Below are positions 17,882 to 27,615 of a stretch of 64,000 nucleotides of DNA, in pieces. Position 1 is the stretch's first letter. Each line of letters starts with the position of its first letter. The notes beneath the pieces are model-generated. The model was given only the letters and a program-made list of their open reading frames with translations, searched no databases and had not been told where the DNA came from. Source of the DNA: CALGYY01 sp963678485 (GTDB taxonomy: Bacteria > Bacteroidota > Bacteroidia > Bacteroidales > CAIWKO01). The stretch is from NCBI GenBank assembly GCA_963678485.1, contig OY782882.1:2728001-2792000 (forward strand). Reading direction: 5' to 3'. Position numbers and translations under genes: made by a program.

Positions 17882-19479
17882 AAAAGGGATTACTTCGTAG
17901 GCTTGAACCATGGCTATTCCTTTTTGCTTGTATCGTCAACGTGCTGCCTGTGCTATTGATTGAGTATATTCCAACAATGGATGGCCCATCGCATTGCTAC
18001 AATGCACGTATCCTTTTCGATTTGATTTCAAATCCCGACAGCAACGTTTCTTCCTATTTTCAAATTAATCCTTGGAACTTTACCAACTGGACAGGACATA
18101 TTCTTCTTGCCTTGATGCAATGCATAGTTACTGCAGGCACGGCTGAGAAAATCTTATGGATTATAATTCTAATTGCATTTCCTTACGCTTTCAGGAGTTT
18201 TGTTAATATGTTCAATACTTCAAATGCATGGCTGATATGGATGATCTTTCCCTTTACTTGGTCGCAGTTTATGTTTAATGGATTTTATAATTTCATCATT
18301 GGAGTCACCTTTGCCCTGATTTTTCTGAAGTTTTGGATGCAAAACAACAAGTCTTCATTTAGAACAGGATGGCTTATCATTACTGCAACATTATGCGCGC
18401 TATCACATGTTTTCCCGTTTGTATTAATGCTACTTATCGGTGCGGCTTACAGCATTTGGATAATTCTTGTTAAACACAATAAGGCACTGATTTTTAAGAA
18501 GCATCAATGGAAGCATCTACTGAGAAGTTTAATTTCATTAGCAATTGTATGTTTGCCAGCAATACTGATTACTGCAGCATATGTGTTTTCTCCAATCGCT
18601 GTTGATGTTTCCTTCGCACCGCGTGAGACCACCAGTATTGAAGCTCTAAATGGAATTCGTATTGTAACTCCAATAATTGGACTCGTGAAGGAAGAGCAAA
18701 TGTTCACAGCTAAATTATTCTACTTCATAATGTTCACTGTAGTTGTCGCTGTGATGATAAGTGTTGTTGGAAAACGTCGCGATGCAGCCTATTCCAAAGC
18801 TAAACAAATCAAGTCTTCACTGTTCAGGAAGGATTTCGATTTCCTGTTGATTGCTGCAGCTTTAATGTTTTTTGCCTACTTCATTATTTTTCTGTGGTTT
18901 GATAGTGGGAAGTACGTATCCGATCGTTTATTATATATTGCATTTTTACTCTTAATAGTATGGCTGTGTCAGCAACCTTTTCCGCAATGGTTTAGTGTGT
19001 TGGCCGCAGTAGTGGCCATTGGCTGTTGTGTTGGCTTGGCTACTATTCGCTGTCCAATTATGGAAAAACAACACGACATCCGTGGCGAATTTATCGCCTT
19101 GGCTGATCAAATACCCGAGGGCAGCGTAGTTTACCCCTTGAATTTTTCGGGTAATTGGCTGCATGCGCATATTGCGGATTATACAGGGACGACCAAACCA
19201 ATGATAATCCTCGATAACTATGAAGCCTGCCAGCATTATTTTCCTGTTAAATGGAGGGCGGAAGTCAGTGATTATTGGTTAAGAGCAGCCTCACTTTATC
19301 CCCAAATTTCAAGTGTTGATGCCGAAGGAAAGAAAGTATTTGATTACCTCATGACGATTAATGAGCAGGAAGCATCCGGCAGAGCTGATTATTTGGAGTT
19401 CAGCCTCTGGCTTAGTAACAACTACAGTCTGGTCGGAGTTTCATATTCAGGGAACATTCGCTTGTATAAGCCATTGTAA
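17878..19479 (+). CDS. Polytopic membrane protein, glycosyltransferase-like topology
   Basis: A 533-residue protein with about 11 membrane helices and a C-terminal soluble domain (about 385-533). The start is a GTG overlapping the upstream stop by four bases (GTGA), a sign of translational coupling. A conserved-looking first loop contains PTMDGPSHCYNARIL; an acidic residue in the first periplasmic loop is typical of GT-C glycosyltransferases such as PMT and ArnT. I do not recognise a specific family. A GT-C enzyme using a lipid-linked sugar is a reasonable but untested guess. Confidence 0.65.
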   Translation: MKKGLLRRLEPWLFLFACIVNVLPVLLIEYIPTMDGPSHCYNARILFDLISNPDSNVSSYFQINPWNFTNWTGHILLALMQCIVTAGTAEKILWIIILIAFPYAFRSFVNMFNTSNAWLIWMIFPFTWSQFMFNGFYNFIIGVTFALIFLKFWMQNNKSSFRTGWLIITATLCALSHVFPFVLMLLIGAAYSIWIILVKHNKALIFKKHQWKHLLRSLISLAIVCLPAILITAAYVFSPIAVDVSFAPRETTSIEALNGIRIVTPIIGLVKEEQMFTAKLFYFIMFTVVVAVMISVVGKRRDAAYSKAKQIKSSLFRKDFDFLLIAAALMFFAYFIIFLWFDSGKYVSDRLLYIAFLLLIVWLCQQPFPQWFSVLAAVVAIGCCVGLATIRCPIMEKQHDIRGEFIALADQIPEGSVVYPLNFSGNWLHAHIADYTGTTKPMIILDNYEACQHYFPVKWRAEVSDYWLRAASLYPQISSVDAEGKKVFDYLMTINEQEASGRADYLEFSLWLSNNYSLVGVSYSGNIRLYKPL

Positions 19480-19544
19480 ATCGTTAATAGGCAACATATT
19501 ATATTTCGAAGTTAAAAAAACTTTTTTACTTCCACTTTCATTTG

Positions 19545-19552
19545 TACATTTG
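19545..19552 (+). promoter_or_regulatory. -7 promoter box for the PpiD-like gene
   Basis: TACATTTG, an exact TAnnTTTG match, lies 23 bases before the ATG at 19576. It marks a new transcription start after the coaX-to-17878 run. Confidence 0.5.
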
Positions 19553-19575
19553 CAGGCTTTTAAAATAAAAATTGT

Positions 19576-21753
19576 ATGGCAGTTATTGGAAAAATCAGAA
19601 AGTATTCAGGGCTCCTTATCGTGATAATTGGTATCGCCCTCGCGAGTTTTGTCCTTCAGGATTTATTCGGTCCGAAAAGATGTCGCAGAAATCGCGCTGT
19701 CGAATTTGCCGAAATCGGCGATGAAAAAGTCACCAAACAGGACTTTGACGCAAAAGTCACAGAGCAGGAGGATTTGTATAAACAGCAATCAGGGAAAGAA
19801 AACCTTACTCCAGCCGAAAATTTCCAGATTATGACCTCAGCTTGGGATCAGATGGAAAAGGATATGATTATGCTTAAGGAATATGAAGAACTGGGATTGG
19901 CTATCGAACACGAAGAATCCCCTAAACCTTCAATCAGTCCTGAAGAATTATATGATCTCGTTGCAGGAAATTTCCTCCATCCTTACATCATTCAGAGTTT
20001 TACCGATCCTAAAACAGGTCAGGTAGATCGCCAGCAAATCAACGGCTTCTTGCAGAATTTTGATCAGCTGAAGGAAGAACAAAAAGTTCAGTGGAAAAAA
20101 TTGGAAAACGCTGTTAAAGAAGACCGAATCAATACTAAATACAACACTTTGATTGCAAAAGGTTATTATATGCCTAAAGCCTTTGCAAAAAGAATGTTCG
20201 AAGAATCGAATCGCGTTGCTCAACTCAAAATGGTTGGTGTAAAGTATCAAACCATAAGCGACAGCGCAATCAGCCTGACAGATGCTGATTATCAAAAATA
20301 TTACGATGAGCATTCATTCGAATATGAAGTTGAACCTTCTGTTGATGTTGATTATGTAATTTGGGATGTTCAGCCTTCGGAAGCAGATAAGAAGAAAGTT
20401 GATGAAGAAGTTGCCAAAACCTATAAGGATTTGCAAGCAGTTCAGATTAAAGATATCGAGACATTCGTCAATGCTAATAGCGACGTGCTTTACGATAGTA
20501 CGTATCTTAAAAAAGGATCGCTGCCAGTTCAAATGGATTCCATCCTATTCAGTTCTCCTGCTGGAACCATCATTCCTCCTTACCTCGAAAACAACACCTA
20601 CTACATGAGTATGCTCGTGCAGCAGCAAATGAGGCCTGATTCAATGAAAGCAAGCCATATTTTGATTATGTACAAAGGTGCTCCAGGATTGAATCCAGAA
20701 GCTAAAGTTACACGTACTCAAGAGCAGGCGAAGGCATTAGTCGACAGTTTATATAATGTCCTTAAAACAAACCCGAAAGCTTTTGGCGCCTTAGCACTGC
20801 AGAAATCTGAGTTTCCTTCTGCTCAACAAGATACCGGTGACTTAAAATGGTTTGCTGATGGGGATAACAATTTCAAACTTTTCTTTGATACCTGCCTTTA
20901 CATGAAGGTTGGACAAATGAAGGTTCTCCAGTCAAACCTGGGTTATCATATTGTATACCTCACCGGACGTACACCGGATGTGAAGAAAGTTAAAGTTGCT
21001 ATGATTACTCGCGAAATTAAACCCGGATCACAGACCTTTAATAACTATTATGCACAAGCTAGCGAGTTTGCCGGACAAAACCGCACCGCCGCTGATTTCA
21101 ATAAAACAATTGCTGCAAAAGGCCTCAATAAACGCAATGCACAATTTGTTGGGAAAATGGATTATAGTCTCCCAGGTTTGGAATCATCACGCGAGATTAT
21201 TCGTTGGGCTTTTGATGAAAAATCCGAAAAGGGCGTAGTGTCAAATCAAGTGTTCGACACCCAGGGCAAATATGTGGTGGCGCTTCTTGTTGATCGCAGA
21301 GAAAAGGGCATCGCTACACTTGAGCAAGTGAAAACATACATCGAGCCTTTGGTGAAACGCGAAAAGAAAGCAGAAAAGATTATTGCAAATCTGAACACCT
21401 CGCTCAGCACCATTAAGGATATTCCTACACTGGCAGCTAAATTCAATACTAAGTCTGATACCGTTACATCCTTAACCTTCTCAGCTTACAACCTTCCTAA
21501 CTTTGGACCTGAACCTTCGGTGATTGGAACTATTTTCTCCATGAAACCAAACGTACTTTCTGCACCCGTTAAAGGTGATATGGCTGTATATGTATTGCAA
21601 CTCGATCGCATCGTTGAGCCCCCCAGCACTGGAGATTACACTATGATGCAATCACAACTGTCTGCATTTTTCAAACAACGTATACAGAATGATGTGTTCA
21701 AGGCAATAAAAGACGAAACGAAAATCGTGGATAATAGAATTTTCTATTACTAA
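19576..21753 (+). CDS. PpiD/SurA-like membrane-anchored peptidyl-prolyl isomerase
   Basis: A 725-residue periplasmic chaperone anchored by one N-terminal helix (about 12-30, LLIVIIGIALASFVLQDLF). A SurA_N-like helical chaperone region covers about 35-230. The parvulin rotamase domain is at about 350-455 (MKASHILIMYKGAP ... GDLKWFADG ... LGYHIVYLTGR), and a second helical region follows. Such proteins help outer-membrane proteins fold. It follows the lptC cluster, as in many Bacteroidota, and ends in a strong terminator. Confidence 0.9.
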   Translation: MAVIGKIRKYSGLLIVIIGIALASFVLQDLFGPKRCRRNRAVEFAEIGDEKVTKQDFDAKVTEQEDLYKQQSGKENLTPAENFQIMTSAWDQMEKDMIMLKEYEELGLAIEHEESPKPSISPEELYDLVAGNFLHPYIIQSFTDPKTGQVDRQQINGFLQNFDQLKEEQKVQWKKLENAVKEDRINTKYNTLIAKGYYMPKAFAKRMFEESNRVAQLKMVGVKYQTISDSAISLTDADYQKYYDEHSFEYEVEPSVDVDYVIWDVQPSEADKKKVDEEVAKTYKDLQAVQIKDIETFVNANSDVLYDSTYLKKGSLPVQMDSILFSSPAGTIIPPYLENNTYYMSMLVQQQMRPDSMKASHILIMYKGAPGLNPEAKVTRTQEQAKALVDSLYNVLKTNPKAFGALALQKSEFPSAQQDTGDLKWFADGDNNFKLFFDTCLYMKVGQMKVLQSNLGYHIVYLTGRTPDVKKVKVAMITREIKPGSQTFNNYYAQASEFAGQNRTAADFNKTIAAKGLNKRNAQFVGKMDYSLPGLESSREIIRWAFDEKSEKGVVSNQVFDTQGKYVVALLVDRREKGIATLEQVKTYIEPLVKREKKAEKIIANLNTSLSTIKDIPTLAAKFNTKSDTVTSLTFSAYNLPNFGPEPSVIGTIFSMKPNVLSAPVKGDMAVYVLQLDRIVEPPSTGDYTMMQSQLSAFFKQRIQNDVFKAIKDETKIVDNRIFYY

Positions 21754-21772
21754 AATATTTTTAGTTATTATG

Positions 21773-21807
21773 AAAGCGCAAACCACAGTTGGTTTGCGCT
21801 TTTTTTT
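21773..21807 (+). terminator. Rho-independent terminator after the PpiD-like gene
   Basis: A 12-base perfect stem (AAAGCGCAAACC and complement) with a 6-base loop is followed by a run of eight or more T residues on the plus strand. Confidence 0.9.
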
Positions 21808-21893
21808 GTTTTTATGTGAATCAAAGCGCTTTATTGGTAAATTTGTATAAAGTTAATTGATATCGTTGCTTTTAAACATTTATCTATTTAAGC

Positions 21894-22307
21894 ATGATAC
21901 ACATTACCCGCAAGGAGTCGTTTAATGCCGCACACCGCCTGTTTCGCGAAGATTACAGCGATCTTCAAAATCTGGAGGTTTTTGGGAAATGCTCAAACCC
22001 CAATTGGCACGGGCATAATTACACCTTGTACGTCACTGTTGGGGCAGAATTGGATGCTGAAACCGGATTTGTTATGAACCTTAAGCTTCTAAGTCGACTT
22101 ATTCAGGAATATGTAATAGATATTATCGATCATAAAAATATTAATCTTGAAGTCCCTTTTATGAAAGGGAAACTAGCTTCTACAGAAAATCTGGCTATCG
22201 CAATTTGGGAGCAACTACAGCAACCAATAATGAGTAATAATGCCAGTTTGGTGAAAGTGACTCTCTTCGAAACCGAGAACAATTACGTTGAATACTACGG
22301 AAAATAA
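21894..22307 (+). CDS. 6-pyruvoyl/6-carboxy-tetrahydropterin synthase family protein
   Basis: A 137-residue zinc enzyme of the PTPS/QueD family acting on 7,8-dihydroneopterin triphosphate. Zinc ligands His14, His39 and His41 are in AAHRLF and NWHGHNY. Cys33, in FGKCSNPNWHGHNY, is the catalytic nucleophile position. This spacing resembles the eukaryotic-type PTPS more than the short Escherichia coli QueD loop. Immediately downstream is folE, which makes its substrate. It could serve queuosine (as QueD) or biopterin synthesis; no other gene of either pathway is in the window. Confidence 0.85.
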   Translation: MIHITRKESFNAAHRLFREDYSDLQNLEVFGKCSNPNWHGHNYTLYVTVGAELDAETGFVMNLKLLSRLIQEYVIDIIDHKNINLEVPFMKGKLASTENLAIAIWEQLQQPIMSNNASLVKVTLFETENNYVEYYGK

Positions 22308-22325
22308 TAAATCAAAAGAATTCCA

Positions 22326-22964
22326 ATGAATGCATTAGACAAGAACATGGCACAGCAGAACAAGATGGATGATTACGAGAAAGTGGAAATTTATAATCAG
22401 GAGGTTATCGAAAAATTATCTTACCATTATAAAGATATTCTAAAACTTATCGGTGAAGATCCCGAAAGAGAAGGCTTGCTTAAAACACCCGAACGCGTCG
22501 CAAAAGCAATGCAATATCTTACGCACGGTTACGACCTGAATCCTGAGGATTTGCTGCGTTCTGCAATGTTTAAGGAAGATTATCGCCAAATGGTTATTGT
22601 TAAAGATATTGAAATATACTCAATGTGTGAGCATCATATGTTGCCTTTTATCGGCAAAGCCCATGTGGCCTACATTCCAAATGGACACATTGTTGGCTTA
22701 AGCAAAATTCCCCGTGTGGTTGATGCTTTCGCACGTCGCCTCCAGGTACAGGAGCGGCTTACCATGCAAATAAAGGAAAGTATTCAGCAAACACTTAAGC
22801 CACTCGGCGTGGCTGTTGTAATTGAAGCACACCATTTATGCATGATGATGAGAGGTATTCAAAAACAAAATTCTGTTACTACAACTTCAGATTTCACCGG
22901 TGCTTTTCTGGTTGAAAAAACACGTCAGGAATTCCTGCACCTGATTAGCTCAACGCTGCATTAA
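22326..22964 (+). CDS. folE: GTP cyclohydrolase I
   Basis: A 212-residue enzyme converting GTP to 7,8-dihydroneopterin triphosphate, the entry to folate, queuosine and pterin synthesis. Signatures are EDPEREGLLKTPERVAKA, the zinc and catalytic motif YSMCEHHMLPFIGKAHVAY, and SKIPRVVDAFARRLQVQERL. EAHHLCMMMRG holds the third zinc ligand. The most likely start is the ATG at 22326; ATGs eight and fifteen codons on are possible because the first 20 residues are not conserved. It lies 18 bases after the PTPS gene. Confidence 0.95.
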   Translation: MNALDKNMAQQNKMDDYEKVEIYNQEVIEKLSYHYKDILKLIGEDPEREGLLKTPERVAKAMQYLTHGYDLNPEDLLRSAMFKEDYRQMVIVKDIEIYSMCEHHMLPFIGKAHVAYIPNGHIVGLSKIPRVVDAFARRLQVQERLTMQIKESIQQTLKPLGVAVVIEAHHLCMMMRGIQKQNSVTTTSDFTGAFLVEKTRQEFLHLISSTLH

Positions 22965-23008
22965 TACTGTTTAGTAGGTTTATGCTGCAATGCAAAGGAT
23001 GTGGTATG

Positions 23009-23827
23009 TCATGGACCAACAACCATACTGCTGCTTTGCACTGCGGATGCATTGAAAAAGCCTAATCCATTGGGATTAATATTGGTCGGTAAATTTCCCG
23101 GTATCGCATCCCATAAGCCACCTCTCCAGCTGCTTTCAAGAAGCAGACATCTGAGAAACTCCTCATATTCGGGACTTAGAGAGTACTTGCGTTCCGTTAT
23201 TACCGTTCCTGCGGGGAAATAGGTCTTGGAAATTGCAGGAGAAAACAAATCACTAACGTCAATGGTGGTGAGTGTAAAATAGTATAGCAAGGCACGGCAA
23301 TGTTCCGGAGAAGAATCAGCATATGCCGGAAGCGCCGACCAATCGAGCATAATCTCATACATTGCTGCTTTTGCAGGATGATAACCGTTGGCAACCCAGC
23401 TTATCTGGTACAAATGTCCCGATCCGGTTTTTGCGTATTTTAAGGGAACAAAATCTGTAACCCCAGGCATCTTATCAGTCGCGGTGAGTACAGTATCATT
23501 TTTTACAATTTGTAATGTGTAGGTTTTTCCTGCTTCCCCTGCGACCGCAGTTGTGGTCACGTAACGGCCATCAATACTGTCATCTTCGATCAGAACCCAA
23601 CTACTGCTCCCATCACTGATGCTCACATTCGCCCCTTTCAGCGGAAGCGGCGAACTGTTCAGGGATGAGGTTGTGCGACTGAGTGTAATTCGCTGTACTG
23701 CCAGTTCATTCGTTACTCTACCTTCAACCACAATCATCGATGGGGAATTGGATTCCGGTTCCCAATCGGTACTGCGCTCGCAGGCCACAAGGGATAAAAG
23801 AAATATCAGATACCATCGCTTTTTCAT
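23009..23827 (-). CDS. DUF4249 lipoprotein, partner of the TonB receptor
   Basis: A 272-residue lipoprotein (lipobox LVAC, Cys15) with an N-terminal immunoglobulin-like beta domain (VEGRVTNELAVQRITLSRT), as in DUF4249. Members are encoded directly after carboxypeptidase-regulatory-type TonB receptors in Bacteroidota; their function is not known to me, but surface-exposed help in substrate capture is plausible. Its ATG shares one base with the receptor's stop (TGATG), so the two are translationally coupled. It is not a SusD homologue. Confidence 0.8.
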   Translation of the reverse strand: MKKRWYLIFLLSLVACERSTDWEPESNSPSMIVVEGRVTNELAVQRITLSRTTSSLNSSPLPLKGANVSISDGSSSWVLIEDDSIDGRYVTTTAVAGEAGKTYTLQIVKNDTVLTATDKMPGVTDFVPLKYAKTGSGHLYQISWVANGYHPAKAAMYEIMLDWSALPAYADSSPEHCRALLYYFTLTTIDVSDLFSPAISKTYFPAGTVITERKYSLSPEYEEFLRCLLLESSWRGGLWDAIPGNLPTNINPNGLGFFNASAVQSSSMVVGP

Positions 23828-26493
23828 CAGAATCGGAATTTGTAATTGATGGAGGGAATAATACCAGCCGCCGAAATAACCGTCGGAATGTGCTCGTAAT
23901 CGCCACTTGCATTGGTTGGGACCACAAAATTTCCATTCGAATCAATGAATTTGTTGACATTCACCGAGAATGGATTTTTGTGTGAATACAAGTTAAAAAT
24001 ATTCAAACTTAAACTATGCTGATACTTACGATATGGTTTGCTAAGTCTTAATAGTATGCTGAGGTCTAATCGGTGATAATCGGGTAAGCGGTCATTATTC
24101 TTTTCCCCATAATAGGGCACTAGCGAACCCTGATAATAATAAAATGAAGTAGGAGTGCTAATGGGAGAACCGGTGTGATATACCCAGTTAATGGTAAATA
24201 CCCAGCGTTTATATGTGTCGTAATTGAGATTAACCGAAAGTTCATGAGGTGTGTCAAAAGAAGCGGCAAAGGTTCGCCCGTTGTTCAATCCGTTGATTTT
24301 ACTGTATGCGCGTGAGTATGTGTAGGCAAGCCATCCAGTGAAATGTCCCTCAGCCTTTCGAATGAGCAACTCGATGCCATAAGCCCATGATCGGCCAAAT
24401 CGTAATTCCCCCTCCAATAGCGGGTTGTAGAGTAAATTGGAATGATCACAATAATCAATGGTGTTCCGAAAGTCGCGGAAATAGCCTTCAGCACTGAATA
24501 AATACATGGCGGATTTTAATTCATGGATGTAAGCCAACGCATATAGGTCGGAGCGTTGAGGTTTAATGTTAGGCCCGGCAGGAACCCAGGGTTCAAGTGA
24601 TGTGAACGGACTGGTACTGTTATTCAGCAGTTGTATGAATTGGTACGAGCGGGCGTAGGTTAATCGAAGAATGTTGTGTTTTCCAGGCACCCAGCTGCCC
24701 ACAATACGCGGCTCTGCGCGAAAAAATGTTGAATAGACGCTGTTTTTTTCTGGCCTTAAAGTATCAACAACATTATAGTTTTCGTCAAAAATAAATTGAC
24801 GCTCCCATCCGTAATTCTGCCACAACGGGAGACGTATTCCATAATTCAATTTGAACTTTTTTCCGAGTGTTTGTTCATTGCTAAAATATAAACTATAGGT
24901 TGCTGATTTATATCGTGAAGTCTTTTTAATATAGTTCAGTAACGAAATATCCGATAGATTTATATTTCCCGGATCAGACCTGAATGGGCTGATTTCTATC
25001 CCCGAACGCAGGGTGTTGGAAGCATTCAAGTACCAGGTAAAATCTGTTTTAAATCCGGCATTGACTACCGAAGATTTCCAATAGTCACCGCTTTCCTTAT
25101 CTACATAAAGATAATAATTATATCTGCTATAATATAATGTTGTATTTGAGAATAGCTTGTCGTTAAAAATATGATTCCAACGCATTGTGCCCAGCAAATT
25201 ATCCCAATTGATTCCGAATGTTTTTCCGCTTACGGTGGATGCTCGCGCAAATACGTCTTTTCCGCTAAAGAAACTCACGAATAAGCGATTGTTTTTATTG
25301 AGCTTAAAATTCAACTTCGAATTAATATCAAAGAAGTTCATTTTAATGCTTCGATTTACCAGCTTGTTGGAGAATAGCCAATTTTCATTGGAAATCCTGC
25401 CCGCTAAAATCCAGGATGCACGGTCGCGCGCAAAGGGGCCTTCAATTGCAAGATCCGAAACAAACAGTCCGAGATTACCAGCAAATCCGAATTTTTTATT
25501 ACTGCCGTCGCGGGTTTTTATGTCAATCACCGAAGATAACCTGCCTCCCAGATGGGCCGGCGCATCACCTTTGTAAACAGAAATTTCTTTGATGGCCTCA
25601 GGGGCAATGGCCGAAACAAAGCCAAAAAGATGAGCTGGATTATAGATGGGCGCTTCATCAACCAAAATCAGATTCTGATCGCTCTTGCCTCCACGTGTAT
25701 AAAAAAGTGCCGAGCCATCACCAAAGGATTTAATTCCCGGAATGGCCTGTAAGGATTTGATAATGTCGATGTCTCCAGCAATACCTGGCATTTGCTCAAG
25801 TTGCCGTGGTTGAATCTTGGCTATCGTCAACCGTCCGTTCTGTAAGGCGGCTTCCTCATCTTCTGCTTTTATTTCTACTGCCTGAATATCCATTTTCGCG
25901 GGCTCAAGATCAGGAGAAAGTTGCATGTCCTGTTTAAGGTCTATATCCATCTCAACGGGCGAATAACCTACGAATGAGAATGCCAGACGATAACTGCCTT
26001 CAGGTAAACGAAGCGAATAAAATCCATAGGCATTCGTACTGCTGCCCATGGTGCTTCCTTTCGCATACGCGTTAGCACCAATTAGTATTTCACCATTACT
26101 CTTATCTCTTAGTGTTCCGCTAATGACCCATGAACGCGGTTTTGCAGGGATTACTTCAGTGACTTCATTTTTTTTTGCCGCTTTAAGAATGACTTGATTC
26201 TCCACAAGACTGTAAGTAATTCCTGCTTTGTTCGAGAGTTCATCAAGCAGTTGTTGTACACTTTTGTTTTTTGCTTTGATCGTTATGAGTTGACTTACAG
26301 GAATGGTTTTAGGATTATAGGAGAACATAACACCGCTAGCTTCACTGATTTTCTGAAGCGTGTTTTCGAGGCTTACATTCTTAACCGTAATGCTAATCTT
26401 TTTTTCCAACACCTGCCCAATGGCTTGTCCCGCCCACAATATAAGGCATGACAAAAAAACAACACCATATTTAAAAATGGGCAAGGGGGTCAT
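23827..26493 (-). CDS. TonB-dependent receptor with STN signalling domain (FecA-like)
   Basis: An 888-residue outer-membrane receptor. After a signal peptide (1-26), residues 27-105 form a STN/secretin-N-like domain, which in FecA touches the FecR anti-sigma regulator. A carboxypeptidase-regulatory-like beta domain (about 122-205) follows, then the plug (about 225-335, with DEAPIYNPAHLFGF and the typical VYKGDAPAHLGGRLSSVID), and a long barrel ending in an aromatic residue (YKFRF). The substrate is unknown. The STN domain plus upstream FecR and sigma genes make it the sensor of a cell-surface signalling system. Confidence 0.9.
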   Translation of the reverse strand: MTPLPIFKYGVVFLSCLILWAGQAIGQVLEKKISITVKNVSLENTLQKISEASGVMFSYNPKTIPVSQLITIKAKNKSVQQLLDELSNKAGITYSLVENQVILKAAKKNEVTEVIPAKPRSWVISGTLRDKSNGEILIGANAYAKGSTMGSSTNAYGFYSLRLPEGSYRLAFSFVGYSPVEMDIDLKQDMQLSPDLEPAKMDIQAVEIKAEDEEAALQNGRLTIAKIQPRQLEQMPGIAGDIDIIKSLQAIPGIKSFGDGSALFYTRGGKSDQNLILVDEAPIYNPAHLFGFVSAIAPEAIKEISVYKGDAPAHLGGRLSSVIDIKTRDGSNKKFGFAGNLGLFVSDLAIEGPFARDRASWILAGRISNENWLFSNKLVNRSIKMNFFDINSKLNFKLNKNNRLFVSFFSGKDVFARASTVSGKTFGINWDNLLGTMRWNHIFNDKLFSNTTLYYSRYNYYLYVDKESGDYWKSSVVNAGFKTDFTWYLNASNTLRSGIEISPFRSDPGNINLSDISLLNYIKKTSRYKSATYSLYFSNEQTLGKKFKLNYGIRLPLWQNYGWERQFIFDENYNVVDTLRPEKNSVYSTFFRAEPRIVGSWVPGKHNILRLTYARSYQFIQLLNNSTSPFTSLEPWVPAGPNIKPQRSDLYALAYIHELKSAMYLFSAEGYFRDFRNTIDYCDHSNLLYNPLLEGELRFGRSWAYGIELLIRKAEGHFTGWLAYTYSRAYSKINGLNNGRTFAASFDTPHELSVNLNYDTYKRWVFTINWVYHTGSPISTPTSFYYYQGSLVPYYGEKNNDRLPDYHRLDLSILLRLSKPYRKYQHSLSLNIFNLYSHKNPFSVNVNKFIDSNGNFVVPTNASGDYEHIPTVISAAGIIPSINYKFRF

Positions 26494-26513
26494 TGTTGGT
26501 TGTTGTAATGTTT

Positions 26514-27554
26514 TTAATTGGAACAGCCATTTCCACTAATCTCAACCTGATTTCCGTGACGTGTTATGTTCAGGGATAAGGTTTCTTCGATTACATGTAA
26601 AACAGCATCAGCTGATTGATTTTCGAAGGTTGCTGTAATAGTACAATCCCCCAGTTCAGGCCGTGTTAGCACTGTATTAATTCTATAAACCTTGTTTAAC
26701 TGTCTTACCACTTCATCAAGACGGGTATTCGAAAAAACCAGTTTGCCTGATTTCCACGCCATATAATTTTGATCTGTATTTACCGTGAGTTCAGCCTTAT
26801 TCGATTGAGATGAAATTAGAACCTTATCTCCGGGTGCCATTATCGTTTTTTTGTCAGGCGCGTCATTAGTGTAAACGGCAACCTTGCCAGTCGTAAGAAT
26901 GATTTCCACTAAACTGTCAGCCCTAAGAGTATTTACATAGAATGAGGTTCCCAGAACTTCGATACGTACATTATTTCCGGCTTCTATGATGAAGGGCTGC
27001 TCAGGATTATGGCTGATTTCGAAATAACCTTCCCCTCTGAATTTTACATTTCGGCATTCTTTATCAAAGGATTCAGGATAGGTTAGAAACGATCCAGGAG
27101 CCAGGGTTACATGACTCCCATCAGGTAAAATGCCTTCGTTATTAGCATTGGTGGCGCTAATTTGAAGCTGTGTTGTGTTCCTGCTGTACTGATAAACCAT
27201 GTATGAAGAAATACAAAGAATAATCAATATGGCGGCAATCGTGGATAAGCGATAAAACAATTTTTTCTTTCGTGCCGAACGATAGGCTACTGATAAATGG
27301 GATGCAGTTGCTTTGGCTGCATTATCATTGCGCAAATTCTTCTCGAAGTTCTTCCATTCCTGATCCACATCCACTTTGCGGTCGATAGCAATTTGTTCGA
27401 GCAACTCCCAGGATTTTTGATATTGAGTAAATATTTTCTGATGTTCAGAATCTGCTTCCAGCCAAACAACTAATTCCGCCACTTCTTGTTCTGTGGCTTC
27501 TCCTGAAAAATGCTTGCTGATCAGGTCGTTATAATATGTTGATTGATCTTCCAT
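26514..27554 (-). CDS. FecR-family anti-sigma regulator
   Basis: A 346-residue inner-membrane protein. The N-terminal cytoplasmic part (1-90) starts YYNDLISKHFSGEATEQEV, the usual FecR anti-sigma helix bundle. A membrane helix is at about 98-118, the FecR domain at about 130-225 (DGSHVTLAPGSFLTYPESF, RGEGYFEISHNPEQPFIIEA), and a C-terminal DUF4974/STN-like domain at about 270-340. It should hold the adjacent sigma factor until the receptor reports its ligand. It lies 61 bases after the sigma gene and 20 before the receptor gene. Confidence 0.92.
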   Translation of the reverse strand: MEDQSTYYNDLISKHFSGEATEQEVAELVVWLEADSEHQKIFTQYQKSWELLEQIAIDRKVDVDQEWKNFEKNLRNDNAAKATASHLSVAYRSARKKKLFYRLSTIAAILIILCISSYMVYQYSRNTTQLQISATNANNEGILPDGSHVTLAPGSFLTYPESFDKECRNVKFRGEGYFEISHNPEQPFIIEAGNNVRIEVLGTSFYVNTLRADSLVEIILTTGKVAVYTNDAPDKKTIMAPGDKVLISSQSNKAELTVNTDQNYMAWKSGKLVFSNTRLDEVVRQLNKVYRINTVLTRPELGDCTITATFENQSADAVLHVIEETLSLNITRHGNQVEISGNGCSN

Positions 27555-27615
27555 TTGGCTGTATGTGCTTATATACCCTTAACTCTGCAGTTACCCTGAT
27601 GCTTGAATAATTTTT

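Noticed and set aside
23009..26493. SusC/SusD-type polysaccharide utilisation locus
   Set aside because: The lipoprotein is DUF4249-like, not SusD, and no glycoside hydrolase gene is adjacent; the cassette is of the FecA signalling type.
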